DNA from: Bog-473 sp963750075
GTDB taxonomy: Bacteria > Actinomycetota > Acidimicrobiia > Acidimicrobiales > RAAP-2
Direction of reading: 5' to 3'
Assembly (NCBI GenBank): GCA_963750075.1
Contig: CAVVPG010000002.1
Location: forward strand, 186,001 to 250,000
DNA: 64,000 bases
Shown one piece after another: positions 43,716-51,412 of this stretch. Position 1 is the first letter of the stretch, and every line of letters begins with the position of its first letter. The position numbers and the translations under genes are program-made. The notes beneath the pieces are model-generated. The model ran no database searches and had not been told where the DNA came from. It saw only the letters and a list, made by a program, of their open reading frames with translations.

Positions 43716-43721
43716 GCGACC

Positions 43722-44309
43722 GTGGACACGGACCTCGAGTTGCTCACCAGGCTGCGCGACGGTGACGAGGAGGCCTTCGTGATGTTGGTGGCGCGCTACC
43801 AGCAGCCCATGTTGCGTTTAGCCCGCACGTATGTCCCCAGTCGCGCCGTTGCTGAGGAAGCCGTTCAGGACACGTGGATGGGGGTGGTCAAGGGCATCGA
43901 GCGGTTCGAGGGGCGGGCCGCATTCAAGACGTGGCTCTTCCGGATCCTCATCAACCGGGCACGCTCGGCGGGCAGCAGGGAACAGCGTCACGCAACGATC
44001 GAGCCACATCATGCCGTCGATCCGATCCGCTTCGACTCCAACGGGCAATGGGCGGATCCCGTAGAGAGTTGGACCGAGGACAGCGAGGATCGTCTCGATG
44101 CTGCCACTTGGGGGCCGGCCCTCCAATCCGGCCTCGACGACCTCCCCTCGCGCCAACGTCAGGTCGTGGTGCTGCGCGACATGGAAGGACTCTCCAGCGA
44201 CGAGGTGTGCGTTCTCCTCGACATCAGCGCCGGCAATCAACGGATCCTGCTACACAGGGGTAGGACTCGCCTGCGCGAGATCCTCGAGACTCAAATAGCG
44301 AAGGCTTGA
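43722..44309 (+). CDS. ECF RNA polymerase sigma factor (RpoE-like)
   Basis: A 195-residue ECF sigma factor. Region 2 is DEEAFVMLVARYQQPMLRLARTYV with the core-binding and -10 recognition helices, followed by a variable Asp/Glu-rich linker (about 95-125). Region 4 is LPSRQRQVVVLRDMEGLSSDEVC with LHRGRTRLREIL. It redirects RNA polymerase to stress or envelope promoters. The next gene, 3 nt downstream, encodes a zinc anti-sigma-like protein, forming the standard pair. Likely targets nearby are the flavoprotein and the secreted proteins. Confidence 0.9.
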   Translation: MDTDLELLTRLRDGDEEAFVMLVARYQQPMLRLARTYVPSRAVAEEAVQDTWMGVVKGIERFEGRAAFKTWLFRILINRARSAGSREQRHATIEPHHAVDPIRFDSNGQWADPVESWTEDSEDRLDAATWGPALQSGLDDLPSRQRQVVVLRDMEGLSSDEVCVLLDISAGNQRILLHRGRTRLREILETQIAKA

Positions 44310-44312
44310 ACC

Positions 44313-44567
44313 ATGCTCTCATTGCGACGCAAGGACATTGTGTGTCAGGAGGCGGTCGAGCTCGTCACCGACTATCTGGAGGGCACGCTCTCACGTCGAA
44401 GCCGACGCCGGTTCGAGGCGCATCTTCGAGGCTGCCCGAACTGTGCGGGCTACCTGGAACAGATCAGGATGACCATCGAGTTGACCGGGACCGTCGAGCC
44501 GGAAGACCTGACACCCGAGGCAAAGGCGGATCTCACCGAGTTGTATCGGCGCTGGCGCTCCGAATAG
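44313..44567 (+). CDS. zinc-finger anti-sigma factor (ZAS/zf-HC2)
   Basis: An 84-residue soluble protein. CQEAVELVTDYLEGTLSRR at the start and FEAHLRGCPNC-x-GYL carry the Cys, His and paired Cys of the zinc-associated anti-sigma domain (H-x3-C-x2-C). It has no membrane helix, so unlike many anti-sigma factors it acts in the cytoplasm, as in the RsrA type that responds to oxidation. It follows the sigma gene by 3 nt. Thiol oxidation releasing zinc and sigma is the expected mechanism. Confidence 0.87.
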   Translation: MLSLRRKDIVCQEAVELVTDYLEGTLSRRSRRRFEAHLRGCPNCAGYLEQIRMTIELTGTVEPEDLTPEAKADLTELYRRWRSE

Positions 44568-44643
44568 GTCGGGGTCTCACACCCGACCGAGGGGTGTCAC
44601 CGTTCGCGTCCCACGATCGATGGGCGAAGAGCAAGGAGTATCA

Positions 44644-45393
44644 ATGACACAGCTTTCGAGACAGCAAGAGGAACTCTGTGAGCAGAGCCAGTGGGACTTC
44701 GGTGATCTGCGAGCTCTCTACATCAACTGCAGCTTGAAGCGATCACCTGAGCTGTCGCACACACAGGGGCTGGCCGACCGCTCCATCGAGATAATGCGTC
44801 GGCAGGGCGTCACCGTTGACGTGATTCGTGCCGTGGATCATCAGATCGCCACTGGTGTGTGGCCGGACATGACGGAGCACGGTTGGGAGGTCGATGCGTG
44901 GCCGGCGATCTTCGAGCAGGTGCGGGCGGCCGACATCTTGGTCCTCTGCACCGCCATCTGGCTCGGAGAGAAGACCTCGGTCTGTACGAAGGTCATTGAA
45001 CGGCTCTACGGCAACTCACACCTGCTCAACGAAGTCGGGCAGTACGCCTTCTACGGTGGTGTAGCGGGCTGTCTGGTCACCGGCAACGAAGACGGCGTCA
45101 AGCACTGCGCCATGAGCATCCTCTACTCGCTCCAGCACCTCGGCTACGTCATCCCTCCTCAAGCCGACGCCGGGTGGATCGGCGAGGCCGGCCCCGGCCC
45201 GTCCTACCTCGACCAGGGCTCAGGTGGGCTCGAAAACGATTTCACCAACCGGAACACCACCTTCATGACCTGGAATCTCCTGCACGTGGCGCGGATGCTG
45301 AAAGACGCGGGTGGCATCCCCGTCCACGGTAACCAGCGGTCCGCCTGGGATGCGGGCTGCCGCTTCGACTACCCAAACCCGGAGTATCGCTGA
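44644..45393 (+). CDS. flavodoxin/NADPH-dependent FMN reductase family protein
   Basis: A 249-residue flavodoxin-fold protein. The phosphate-binding loop is INCSLKRSPELSHTQ near 32-46, followed by VTVDVIRAVDH and LCTAIWLGEKTS (the FMN-contacting region near 98-110). Several tyrosine and tryptophan residues near the end may flank the flavin. The ATG at 44644 follows AAGGAGTATCA; eight codons of open frame upstream are rejected. It is 76 nt after the anti-sigma gene and could be in its regulon; quinone or metal reduction is a plausible role. Confidence 0.72.
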   Translation: MTQLSRQQEELCEQSQWDFGDLRALYINCSLKRSPELSHTQGLADRSIEIMRRQGVTVDVIRAVDHQIATGVWPDMTEHGWEVDAWPAIFEQVRAADILVLCTAIWLGEKTSVCTKVIERLYGNSHLLNEVGQYAFYGGVAGCLVTGNEDGVKHCAMSILYSLQHLGYVIPPQADAGWIGEAGPGPSYLDQGSGGLENDFTNRNTTFMTWNLLHVARMLKDAGGIPVHGNQRSAWDAGCRFDYPNPEYR

Positions 45394-45436
45394 CGGACCA
45401 TCCCATTGAGGTGCTCGGATCCTGAAGACAGCGGCA

Positions 45437-47623
45437 TCAGAACCCGCTCGCCGCGATGATCGGCGCATTGAGGTGACTCCCGGCCATGCCTCCGGCGTTG
45501 CGTGCATCACCGAACTGGTCCACGGTCCCGTCGGCCGAGGCGATCCAGTACCCACCGCCGTCTGCCGTGCTGAAGATGGCAGTGGCGGGGTCCAGGCCAC
45601 CGAAGGAGCCACCGGCGTCGCCGAGGTTGGCGGCACCGCCGTAGTTGTAGACGGAGCCGTTCGCGGTGAGGATCCAGTAGCCATGGCCATCAGGCGCTCT
45701 GACCGCCGACGTCACGGGCGAGCCGGTGTTGCCCGGGGCACCGTCATAGGGTGCGTCGCCGAAGGTGTAGACGTTCCCGGTCCGGGTGACCAGCCAGTAG
45801 CCGTTGCCACTGGCGTCGGGCATGACCGCGACGGCCGCGCCGGCGCAGCCTCCGATCCCGGGGCACGAACCTGCGAAATGGGCGTCGCCGTACGCGAAGA
45901 CCCCTCCGTCGGACCCCACCATGAAGTAGCCACGGTCGTCGACAGAGGGAACCATGCCCACGATCGGGGCGCTCAGCGAGTTCGGCAGTCCCGATCCGGC
46001 CGGGTGCAGCCCGGTGCCCGGCACCGAGCCGTAGAACTGCGTGTCGCCGTAGGAGAAGACACCGCCGTCCGCCCCGACGAGCCAGTACCCCCCGCGATCG
46101 GGAGTGGGCACGATGCCGACCACGGGTCGCTGCAGCGTCAGGTTCCCGGCGGAGCCGTAGAACCGGGCCGAGCCGAAGGGGAAGATCCCCCCATCGGAGC
46201 CGGCGAGCCAATAGCCCTGCGTGGTTCCGTCGGCCACTGTGAGGGGCCCGGCCGACGACACGGAGCTCTGAAAGTTGCCGTCACCCGGGTAGTTGGCGGT
46301 CAGGGCGTAACTGCCGGGAGCCAGTTGGGTGCCAGCCAGCGACGGACAGCTCCCCGCAGCGGTGTTCGGGCCTGCCGGCAGGAGCGCGATCGTGCAGATG
46401 TTCGTGCCACCGTTCTGCACCGTGACGGACCCGGTGGGAGCACCGGTCGTCCCAGAGGTCACCGTGGCCGAGATGAGCACCGAGCCCTCGTTGCCGTACG
46501 AGGTGGAGGAGGACGAGATGGTCAGTGCGGTCGAACTCGTCGTCGGGAAAACCAAGAGAGGGACGGTGGTCGAGGCCGGGACGAAGTTGGCATCACCGGG
46601 GTAGCTCAACGTCACGGTGTACGGCGTCGCGGAGGCCGGAAGGGCCGTGGCCGAGTCGAGGTAGCAGGGATTCCCGCCTCCGTTGTTGGTCGGGCATGAC
46701 CCGGGGGCGACCAGGTTCACCCCGTTTGCGGTGATTGAGACCGAACCGGTCGGGTTCCCACTGTTGTTGTTGCCACCGACACCCACGATGAGGAAGTTGC
46801 CGTTCTCCGCTCCGTAGACGGCGTAGCCCGGAACGGCGAAGACATTCATCTGGGTCATCACCTGGTCAACCGTCAGGTCCTGGGGTGCAGAGGAGGAGCC
46901 GAGATAATTGTTGTCGCCCCCGTACACGGCGCTGATCACATAGGGGCCGGCGCCCAACTGGGTGTCGTTGGTGGAGCAGTTCCCACTCGACGGGTTCCCA
47001 CCACCTCCGTTGACGAAGGTCGAGCAGAGGTAGGTGCCCGGACCCGGGGGGCCGTCAAAGACGTTGACGTCACCCGAGGGAGATTGGCTGGCGCCCGGTA
47101 GGCCCGCGACCGTCACGTCGAAGGACAGTTGCGACTCGTTGCCGTAGGTGACTGACGAGCCGGGGGAGGGGGAGGTGATGGTGGTCGTCGTGGCAGCCTG
47201 ATCGACCGTCTGGGTGGGCAGGAATCCCGTGGCCGGAAAGTAGTTCGAGTCACCGTGGAAGATCGCCGTGATGTTGTGAGTCCCGACCGACAGGGAGTTG
47301 CTGGGCTCGTCGCAGGTGGCCAGGTAGGTTCCCAGTGTCCCCGTGAGCGTTTGGGAATTGCAGTTGACGATGTCGTTTCCGTTGTCTTGGAACTCGATCG
47401 TGTCCCCCGGGTCGATGCTGCCAGAGTCCGAGGTCGTCAATGTGGTCGTGTACGTGACGTCCTGCCCAAAAGGAGACGGGTTGGCCGAAGAGGCGACCGA
47501 GATCGAGACGGGTGACTGTAGGGCGGATGCCGGAGAGGTCCACGCAAGTGCTGCCAGAAGTATGCCGAGACCTCCAACCCGTGCCGGCCACCTGCTGAGT
47601 CGGCGCTTCCGTCTGCCCGTCAT
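45437..47623 (-). CDS. large secreted protein: Ig-like domains followed by six GYW propeller repeats
   Basis: A 728-residue exported protein. The ATG at 47623 follows GAGGGGG, and a basic head plus hydrophobic stretch ends near ASALQSP. Residues 45-450 hold about four bacterial Ig-like (Big3/SBBP-type) domains, each with a GTHNITAIFHGDSNY-like terminal strand and many Cys pairs. Residues 458-725 hold six repeats of 40-52 residues starting GYW or GYF with ADGGVFSYGD. The architecture matches the secreted protein at 17482 in its C-terminal half. It is likely an envelope or surface adhesive protein. Confidence 0.78.
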   Translation of the reverse strand: MTGRRKRRLSRWPARVGGLGILLAALAWTSPASALQSPVSISVASSANPSPFGQDVTYTTTLTTSDSGSIDPGDTIEFQDNGNDIVNCNSQTLTGTLGTYLATCDEPSNSLSVGTHNITAIFHGDSNYFPATGFLPTQTVDQAATTTTITSPSPGSSVTYGNESQLSFDVTVAGLPGASQSPSGDVNVFDGPPGPGTYLCSTFVNGGGGNPSSGNCSTNDTQLGAGPYVISAVYGGDNNYLGSSSAPQDLTVDQVMTQMNVFAVPGYAVYGAENGNFLIVGVGGNNNSGNPTGSVSITANGVNLVAPGSCPTNNGGGNPCYLDSATALPASATPYTVTLSYPGDANFVPASTTVPLLVFPTTSSTALTISSSSTSYGNEGSVLISATVTSGTTGAPTGSVTVQNGGTNICTIALLPAGPNTAAGSCPSLAGTQLAPGSYALTANYPGDGNFQSSVSSAGPLTVADGTTQGYWLAGSDGGIFPFGSARFYGSAGNLTLQRPVVGIVPTPDRGGYWLVGADGGVFSYGDTQFYGSVPGTGLHPAGSGLPNSLSAPIVGMVPSVDDRGYFMVGSDGGVFAYGDAHFAGSCPGIGGCAGAAVAVMPDASGNGYWLVTRTGNVYTFGDAPYDGAPGNTGSPVTSAVRAPDGHGYWILTANGSVYNYGGAANLGDAGGSFGGLDPATAIFSTADGGGYWIASADGTVDQFGDARNAGGMAGSHLNAPIIAASGF

Positions 47624-47850
47624 TGCGCCCCCCTCGTTGAGTTGCAGCCACATGAGACCCGCCGGCGATCGTCGAGCTGCCCAGGCGTCACCTCAAAGCC
47701 ACACAGGACCAGATGTCAAGCCATGTGCGGATGACAACGGTTGTTTCCTGTGTCGGCCTGAGTGCACCCTCTGTTGAGCAAGAAGTGATCAGAATTTGTC
47801 GGGCTGGTGGTCAATGGGCGGTAAGGCCCTCGATGTCCGATGCCGTGCAG

Positions 47851-47866
47851 GCACGCTGTGGGCACG
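47851..47866 (+). repeat. 16-bp arm-like repeat, copy 1
   Basis: GCACGCTGTGGGCACG recurs exactly at 59329-59344, inside the right conserved block. It resembles integrase arm sites that lie beside attachment cores; this is an inference from position. Confidence 0.6.
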
Positions 47867-47924
47867 GAATTGCGGGCACCCGGAGCGCTGGGCGATGTGG
47901 CGGTCCTCTGACCGCACTTTCCAG

Positions 47925-47972
47925 TGGTCGGGACCGGCGTCGATCCGGTGACCTCACGCTTTTCAGATCGGA
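47925..47972 (-). repeat. left 48-bp direct repeat, tRNA-Phe 3'-half-like (attachment core)
   Basis: Read on the minus strand it follows a tRNA layout: loop CTGAAAA (GAA anticodon), GCGTG, AGGTC, a 5-bp T-stem ACCGG/CCGGT, acceptor strand CCCGACC and A. The T-loop reads ATCGACG instead of a normal TTCGANN, and no 5' half exists, so it is not a working tRNA. One base differs from the copy at 59151-59198. The same-strand orientation fits attL/attR of an integrated element. Confidence 0.7.
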
Positions 47973-48082
47973 TCTGCTCTCATGTCGGAACGGTTGGCTG
48001 ACGATGGCAAACGCAAGAAAACCCAGTTCACCGACGGTAATCTGAGCGCATTTTCGCAATCGCCACACCACGCCGTTGCGCG

Positions 48083-48125
48083 CTGTTTCGCATTCACTGG
48101 GGCACGCCAAGGGCACGAAACTTGA
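48083..48125 (+). repeat. left conserved block beside the core repeat
   Basis: A 43-nt block, 33/43 identical to 59310-59352, starts 158 nt after the start of the core repeat; the right copy is at 159 nt. The conserved spacing shows both ends derive from one longer element. Confidence 0.65.
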
Positions 48126-48389
48126 TTGATGTGAAGTATTGCCAGTCGGATCCGAGCATCCGGGTGGCGACAATCGAAAGAAGCCGGCCGGCAGGCTCCG
48201 AACTCAGAATGTAAGTAGGTGTCCGATCGCAGGGATGCGGTCCCTGTGGGCCCGTACATCCCGCCCTCCGCACGAGTGGGGCAGTCCGATGATCGCTCGC
48301 AGGCCGACCCGTATCGGGGCACTTTCGAGGCGGTAAGGAGCTTCTCGCGAGGACCGTGCGGGGGCTGATCACAGGCGAGGCCTGTTCGG

Positions 48390-48395
48390 TACGGT
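48390..48395 (+). promoter_or_regulatory. -10 box TACGGT of the SDR gene, leaderless
   Basis: TACGGT ends 7 nt before the GTG at 48403. Two GTG codons further upstream (48394 and 48397) lie inside or at the edge of the box, so 48403 is chosen. Confidence 0.45.
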
Positions 48396-48402
48396 GGTGG
48401 CG

Positions 48403-49203
48403 GTGCGACTGAGGAGTCGAAGGCCGCTGTGGGAGTACCGGGGGAAGGTCGCCGTCGTGACCGGGGCTTCCGCGGGCCTCGGTCGTCGTCTCGCTCTGGA
48501 CCTCGCCTCAGTCGGGGCGGTGGTGGTCGGCGTGGCGCGGCGTGAGGAGCGGCTACGGGTCCTCGTCGATGAGATGCGGAGGCACTCTCCGGGGTCGTCC
48601 TACCGGGTCTGTGATCTCTCCGACGCCGCCTCCTTCGTCGGCCTGTTGGAACAGGTGGAGGAGGAACACAGCCGGATCGACATCCTGGCCAACATCGCCG
48701 GCGTCGGCGGGATCATGCGCACCGAACCGACAACCGCAGCGTCGCTTCGGTCCATCATGGAGGTGAATTTCATCGCTCCCGTCGTCGGCATGGTGACCGT
48801 CGTACCAGGGATGCGGAAGCGCGGGTTCGGTGCAATCGCCAACATGAGTTCGGACGACGGGCGTGCCCCCGGTCCCGGAGCAGCCGACTACTCCGCGAGC
48901 AAGGCGGCCCTGTCCGCGGCGACGGAGAGTCTGTCCTACGACGCGAGGCAGGACGGTGTGTTCCTCCACACGGTGTACCCAGGTTGGGTGCCGACTGAGA
49001 TGGGGCTGATGGCGGTGCACGACGGTGGACTGTCCATGCCGCCGCGGGCGGTCCGGCGCACCGAGGAGCAGGTCTCGTCGCTCGTGCTCCGCCGGATGTT
49101 TGACCCACGGCTAGAGATCAACGTGGCCTCACTGCCCCTCGTTGCACCCATCCTGCGGACGGTGGCCCCCCGCACTTATCAGCGGCTGCGGGCCACCCGG
49201 TGA
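48403..49203 (+). CDS. short-chain dehydrogenase/reductase
   Basis: A 266-residue SDR. VAVVTGASAGLGRRLALDLA near 16-35 is the cofactor site, VVGVARREERL favours NADP, NIAG follows strand 4, and the catalytic Ser-Tyr-Lys appear in NMSSDDG and ADYSASKAAL. The C-terminal part continues with PGWVPTEMG and an extended Arg-rich tail. It is the first gene inside the left repeat, with its own promoter, and there is no obvious partner gene. The substrate is unknown. Confidence 0.83.
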   Translation: MRLRSRRPLWEYRGKVAVVTGASAGLGRRLALDLASVGAVVVGVARREERLRVLVDEMRRHSPGSSYRVCDLSDAASFVGLLEQVEEEHSRIDILANIAGVGGIMRTEPTTAASLRSIMEVNFIAPVVGMVTVVPGMRKRGFGAIANMSSDDGRAPGPGAADYSASKAALSAATESLSYDARQDGVFLHTVYPGWVPTEMGLMAVHDGGLSMPPRAVRRTEEQVSSLVLRRMFDPRLEINVASLPLVAPILRTVAPRTYQRLRATR

Positions 49204-49207
49204 GCAA

Positions 49208-49223
49208 GGGGTGCTGGCGCCCC
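49208..49223 (+). terminator. short hairpin after the SDR gene
   Basis: GGGGTGC and GCGCCCC can form a 6-bp stem with a 4-nt loop, five bases after the stop. A C/T-rich stretch follows, but no clear T-run. Confidence 0.35.
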
Positions 49224-49265
49224 GCCCTTTCCGCTCATAGCAAAATTATTTGAGGCGTAGGGCGC

Positions 49266-49643
49266 CTACACCGTCACGATCGCCAGCCGTTCAAAGCGCT
49301 CGAATTCAAAGCGCTCGAAGCAGGCGGTCGTGGCCAGGTCGCATCCCGGGCATGTCTCGGGATCAACCTTGTGCAACTGGCCGGACTCGGGATGCCAGCA
49401 CATGGTGCAGTCACGGCAGAAGTAATTGCGCTGCTGCCGACGATCGATGGCCACCACTAGATTCGTGCCAGCACAATTCGGACAGGATTCCGCCATCGCC
49501 AGATTGAGGGGCCGACCGAAGATCCCGCCGATCGTATCGAATCCGAATGTGGCCTCCCGCCCGGCGCAGACGAACTCGTCTCTGATATCGGCGTCGTCGT
49601 CATCGGGTGGGACCAACCCAGCAATGCTCAACTGTTCAATCAT
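49266..49643 (-). CDS. zinc-ribbon protein of unknown function
   Basis: A 125-residue acidic-to-neutral protein. An Asp-rich N-terminus (PPDDDDADI) leads to two zinc-ribbon-like Cys groups: CPNCAGTNL with NYFCRDCTMCWH, and CPGCDLATTAC. Such ribbons bind nucleic acid or protein partners. The ATG at 49643 has GGAGG six bases before it, so it is preferred to the GTG at 49646. It is transcribed toward the SDR end and away from the dodecin gene, with 334 nt between the latter two starts. Confidence 0.6.
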   Translation of the reverse strand: MIEQLSIAGLVPPDDDDADIRDEFVCAGREATFGFDTIGGIFGRPLNLAMAESCPNCAGTNLVVAIDRRQQRNYFCRDCTMCWHPESGQLHKVDPETCPGCDLATTACFERFEFERFERLAIVTV

Positions 49644-49977
49644 CACCCACCTCCTCTCGGTGGCTGACTTCTTCCCCCTATTGCTGGCCTAGCCCTACAC
49701 CGACAAATCGCATAGGGCCGAATTGCCCTTTGCCACCGGGAAGAAGACGGCGGTGAGTGACCACGCGGGTTCCCCCTCATTGAGCGTTTCCCACGCGGCG
49801 AGGCATCCCCAGGCGCTGGTCGGAGGGTGGGTAGGTCGGACAACCTCCCATATTGAGGATCGCAGGATCAAGGGACCTAAATCTCTAATCACCATCCGCG
49901 CTGCCACAAGGTAATGGTGCGGGAGACGTTCGGCGAGACCTAATCTCCGGCAATCCACACGGGAGGGGAGACCAAGC

Positions 49978-50193
49978 ATGGCTGAAAGCGTTTACAAGGT
50001 CATTGAACTCGTCGGCACAAGTGAGGAATCCTGGGAGAAGGCTGCAAGCGCAGCCGTGAAGCAGGCGTCTGGGTCGCTTCGTGACCTTCGCATTGCCGAG
50101 GTGGTCGAACTCGATCTCCAGATCGAGGACGGCCTGGTCAAGACCTACCGAGCCAAGGTCAAGGTGTCTTTCAAGTTGCGACCTCGGCCATGA
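49978..50193 (+). CDS. dodecin (flavin/CoA-binding storage protein)
   Basis: A 71-residue dodecin. The family sequence VYKVIELVGTSEESWEKAA-x-AAVKQASGSLRDLR is complete with the Trp that stacks on flavin, and the chain continues RIAEVVELD-x-QIEDG-x-V-x-YRAKVKVSFK. Dodecamers buffer free flavin and CoA. The ATG has GGGAGGGGAG upstream. Its presence inside the repeat-flanked region next to a redox complex suggests a link with flavin economy, but this is inference. Confidence 0.9.
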   Translation: MAESVYKVIELVGTSEESWEKAASAAVKQASGSLRDLRIAEVVELDLQIEDGLVKTYRAKVKVSFKLRPRP

Positions 50194-50481
50194 CGACAAG
50201 TTTCCGGTTGGTGATGGCTGCCCACCTTCCCTTCGTCGGCCAGCTTTAACCTGCCGCTAAATGTGCAAGATCGCCGGCTACTGGCACGACGAGGGAGACA
50301 AACTCCAGTCGGGGATTTGCGGGTGGTCACGCCTAGCCATTAGGAGGATCACCATCAGCCGTACTCGCGCCGGATAAATTTGGCTTGAGTTCGGCCCACG
50401 AAGGGCTGGACGGTGGTTGACCGCCGACGGTACGAGCAGGCACATGCCCAAGGCTCCCGTCGCTGAGCAAGAGGAGTCACC

Positions 50482-50652
50482 ATGGCTGAGACTGCGAAAG
50501 GTCACAAACTTGTGAGGGTCAAGGGATACACCCGAGCAGACGGGACGAGAGTTCCAACACACGATCGTTCAACGCCAGACACGTCAAGCGGTCGAAAGCC
50601 ATCAGCTACCCGTCGCCGGACACGAGGGACCCGCCGCAAGTCCTCGAGATAA
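50482..50652 (+). CDS. 56-residue basic protein with a KGYTRADGTRVPTHDRS motif
   Basis: Below the usual length cut-off but well supported: ATG at 50482 with GAGGAG six bases before it and a TAA at 50650-50652. The protein begins MAETAKGHKLVRVKGYTRAD and ends in an Arg/Lys-rich tail (RRRTRGTRRKSSR). A GYTR-x-DGT-x-V-x-x-H-x-R-S pattern occurs in small unnamed bacterial proteins I recall. Nucleic-acid or polyanion binding is plausible. Nothing else is known. Confidence 0.6.
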   Translation: MAETAKGHKLVRVKGYTRADGTRVPTHDRSTPDTSSGRKPSATRRRTRGTRRKSSR

Positions 50653-51412
50653 CACGGCTCCCCTAAAGCCGCGACGGTGGGACACTTCGGCACATCGGGG
50701 GCAGCGCCCGGAGCGCCAGACCGTTGATCGATTGTCTTTAGAATCTGAATAGTGGTCGGGATTCATAGGAGTGCAAATCGTCGAATGGGGGTCGAGATTT
50801 GTCTCGCATTCGGAACGATTGCAATCGGTCTCGGCGTAGTCGAAATGACCTCCATTCTTACGACTCACTAATCGTTCAAATGTCTTCTTAGCGTTCGGGG
50901 GCGTCGCCGCATAATCAGTTGCTTAGTTGCAATCGCGGGCATAAGGGCCAGGATCAAGGAAACGAAGTCGAACGATCTGGCCGGGAGAAGCCAGTTTCTA
51001 GCGCTTTTACACCTATCTTCCGTTGGAGCATCGCCATGCTGATCGGCGCGGCTATTGGGGCCAACAATCCCGACTCAGGGCTAGAGTTGACCTCTCTGGT
51101 CGAGATGTTCGGAGTTGTTTGCTTCATGGGTTGGCTCGCACGTCGCCTAGTTCAGCCAGTCGAGCCCATCGGCCGTTGAGGCGACCCCCATTTCGCCGGC
51201 TCGGTGGGCACTTCTGCACGAGTGGCGCAGTCGCTGGCTAGTTGTTCCGATAGGGCCAATCGTGACCACCCCTGTGCGCCCTTCCCAGAGAATCGCCGCA
51301 CGGAACCACTTCCGTGATCTTCATATCAGAACTTGCCGGAATGACCCGACTGAACTGAAACGAATCGGCCTGGATTTCTTAGAGGGTCTGCCCTGGAAGG
51401 CACTGCTTCGGG
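50653..51412. other. lower-GC spacer between small genes and the hyc operon
   Basis: No convincing gene fills this 760-nt stretch, apart from a possible 47-codon frame at 51036. GC is visibly lower than in the flanks. I saw no repeat, hairpin or tRNA. It is consistent with poorly retained island DNA. Confidence 0.6.
51036..51179 (+). CDS. possible 47-residue membrane peptide
   Basis: ATG at 51036 has GGAG about seven bases upstream. The product has two hydrophobic stretches (MLIGAAIGA and MFGVVCFMGWLA) separated by NNPDSGLELTSLVE and a basic end. Small size, low-GC surroundings and no known relatives make it doubtful; a longer TTG-initiated reading of the same frame exists. Confidence 0.25.
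   Translation: MLIGAAIGANNPDSGLELTSLVEMFGVVCFMGWLARRLVQPVEPIGR

Larger units (their letters stand above)
47624..48389. other. non-coding spacer with attachment-like repeats
   Basis: No gene is supported in this 766-nt stretch, and its GC is lower than its neighbours. It holds the 16-mer GCACGCTGTGGGCACG (47851-47866), the left direct repeat (47925-47972) and the left conserved block (48083-48125). Frames crossing it just read through the repeat. Confidence 0.7.

Noticed and set aside
47925..47972. Functional tRNA-Phe gene
   Set aside because: Only a 3' half is present, with an aberrant T-loop, and the anticodon stem does not pair.
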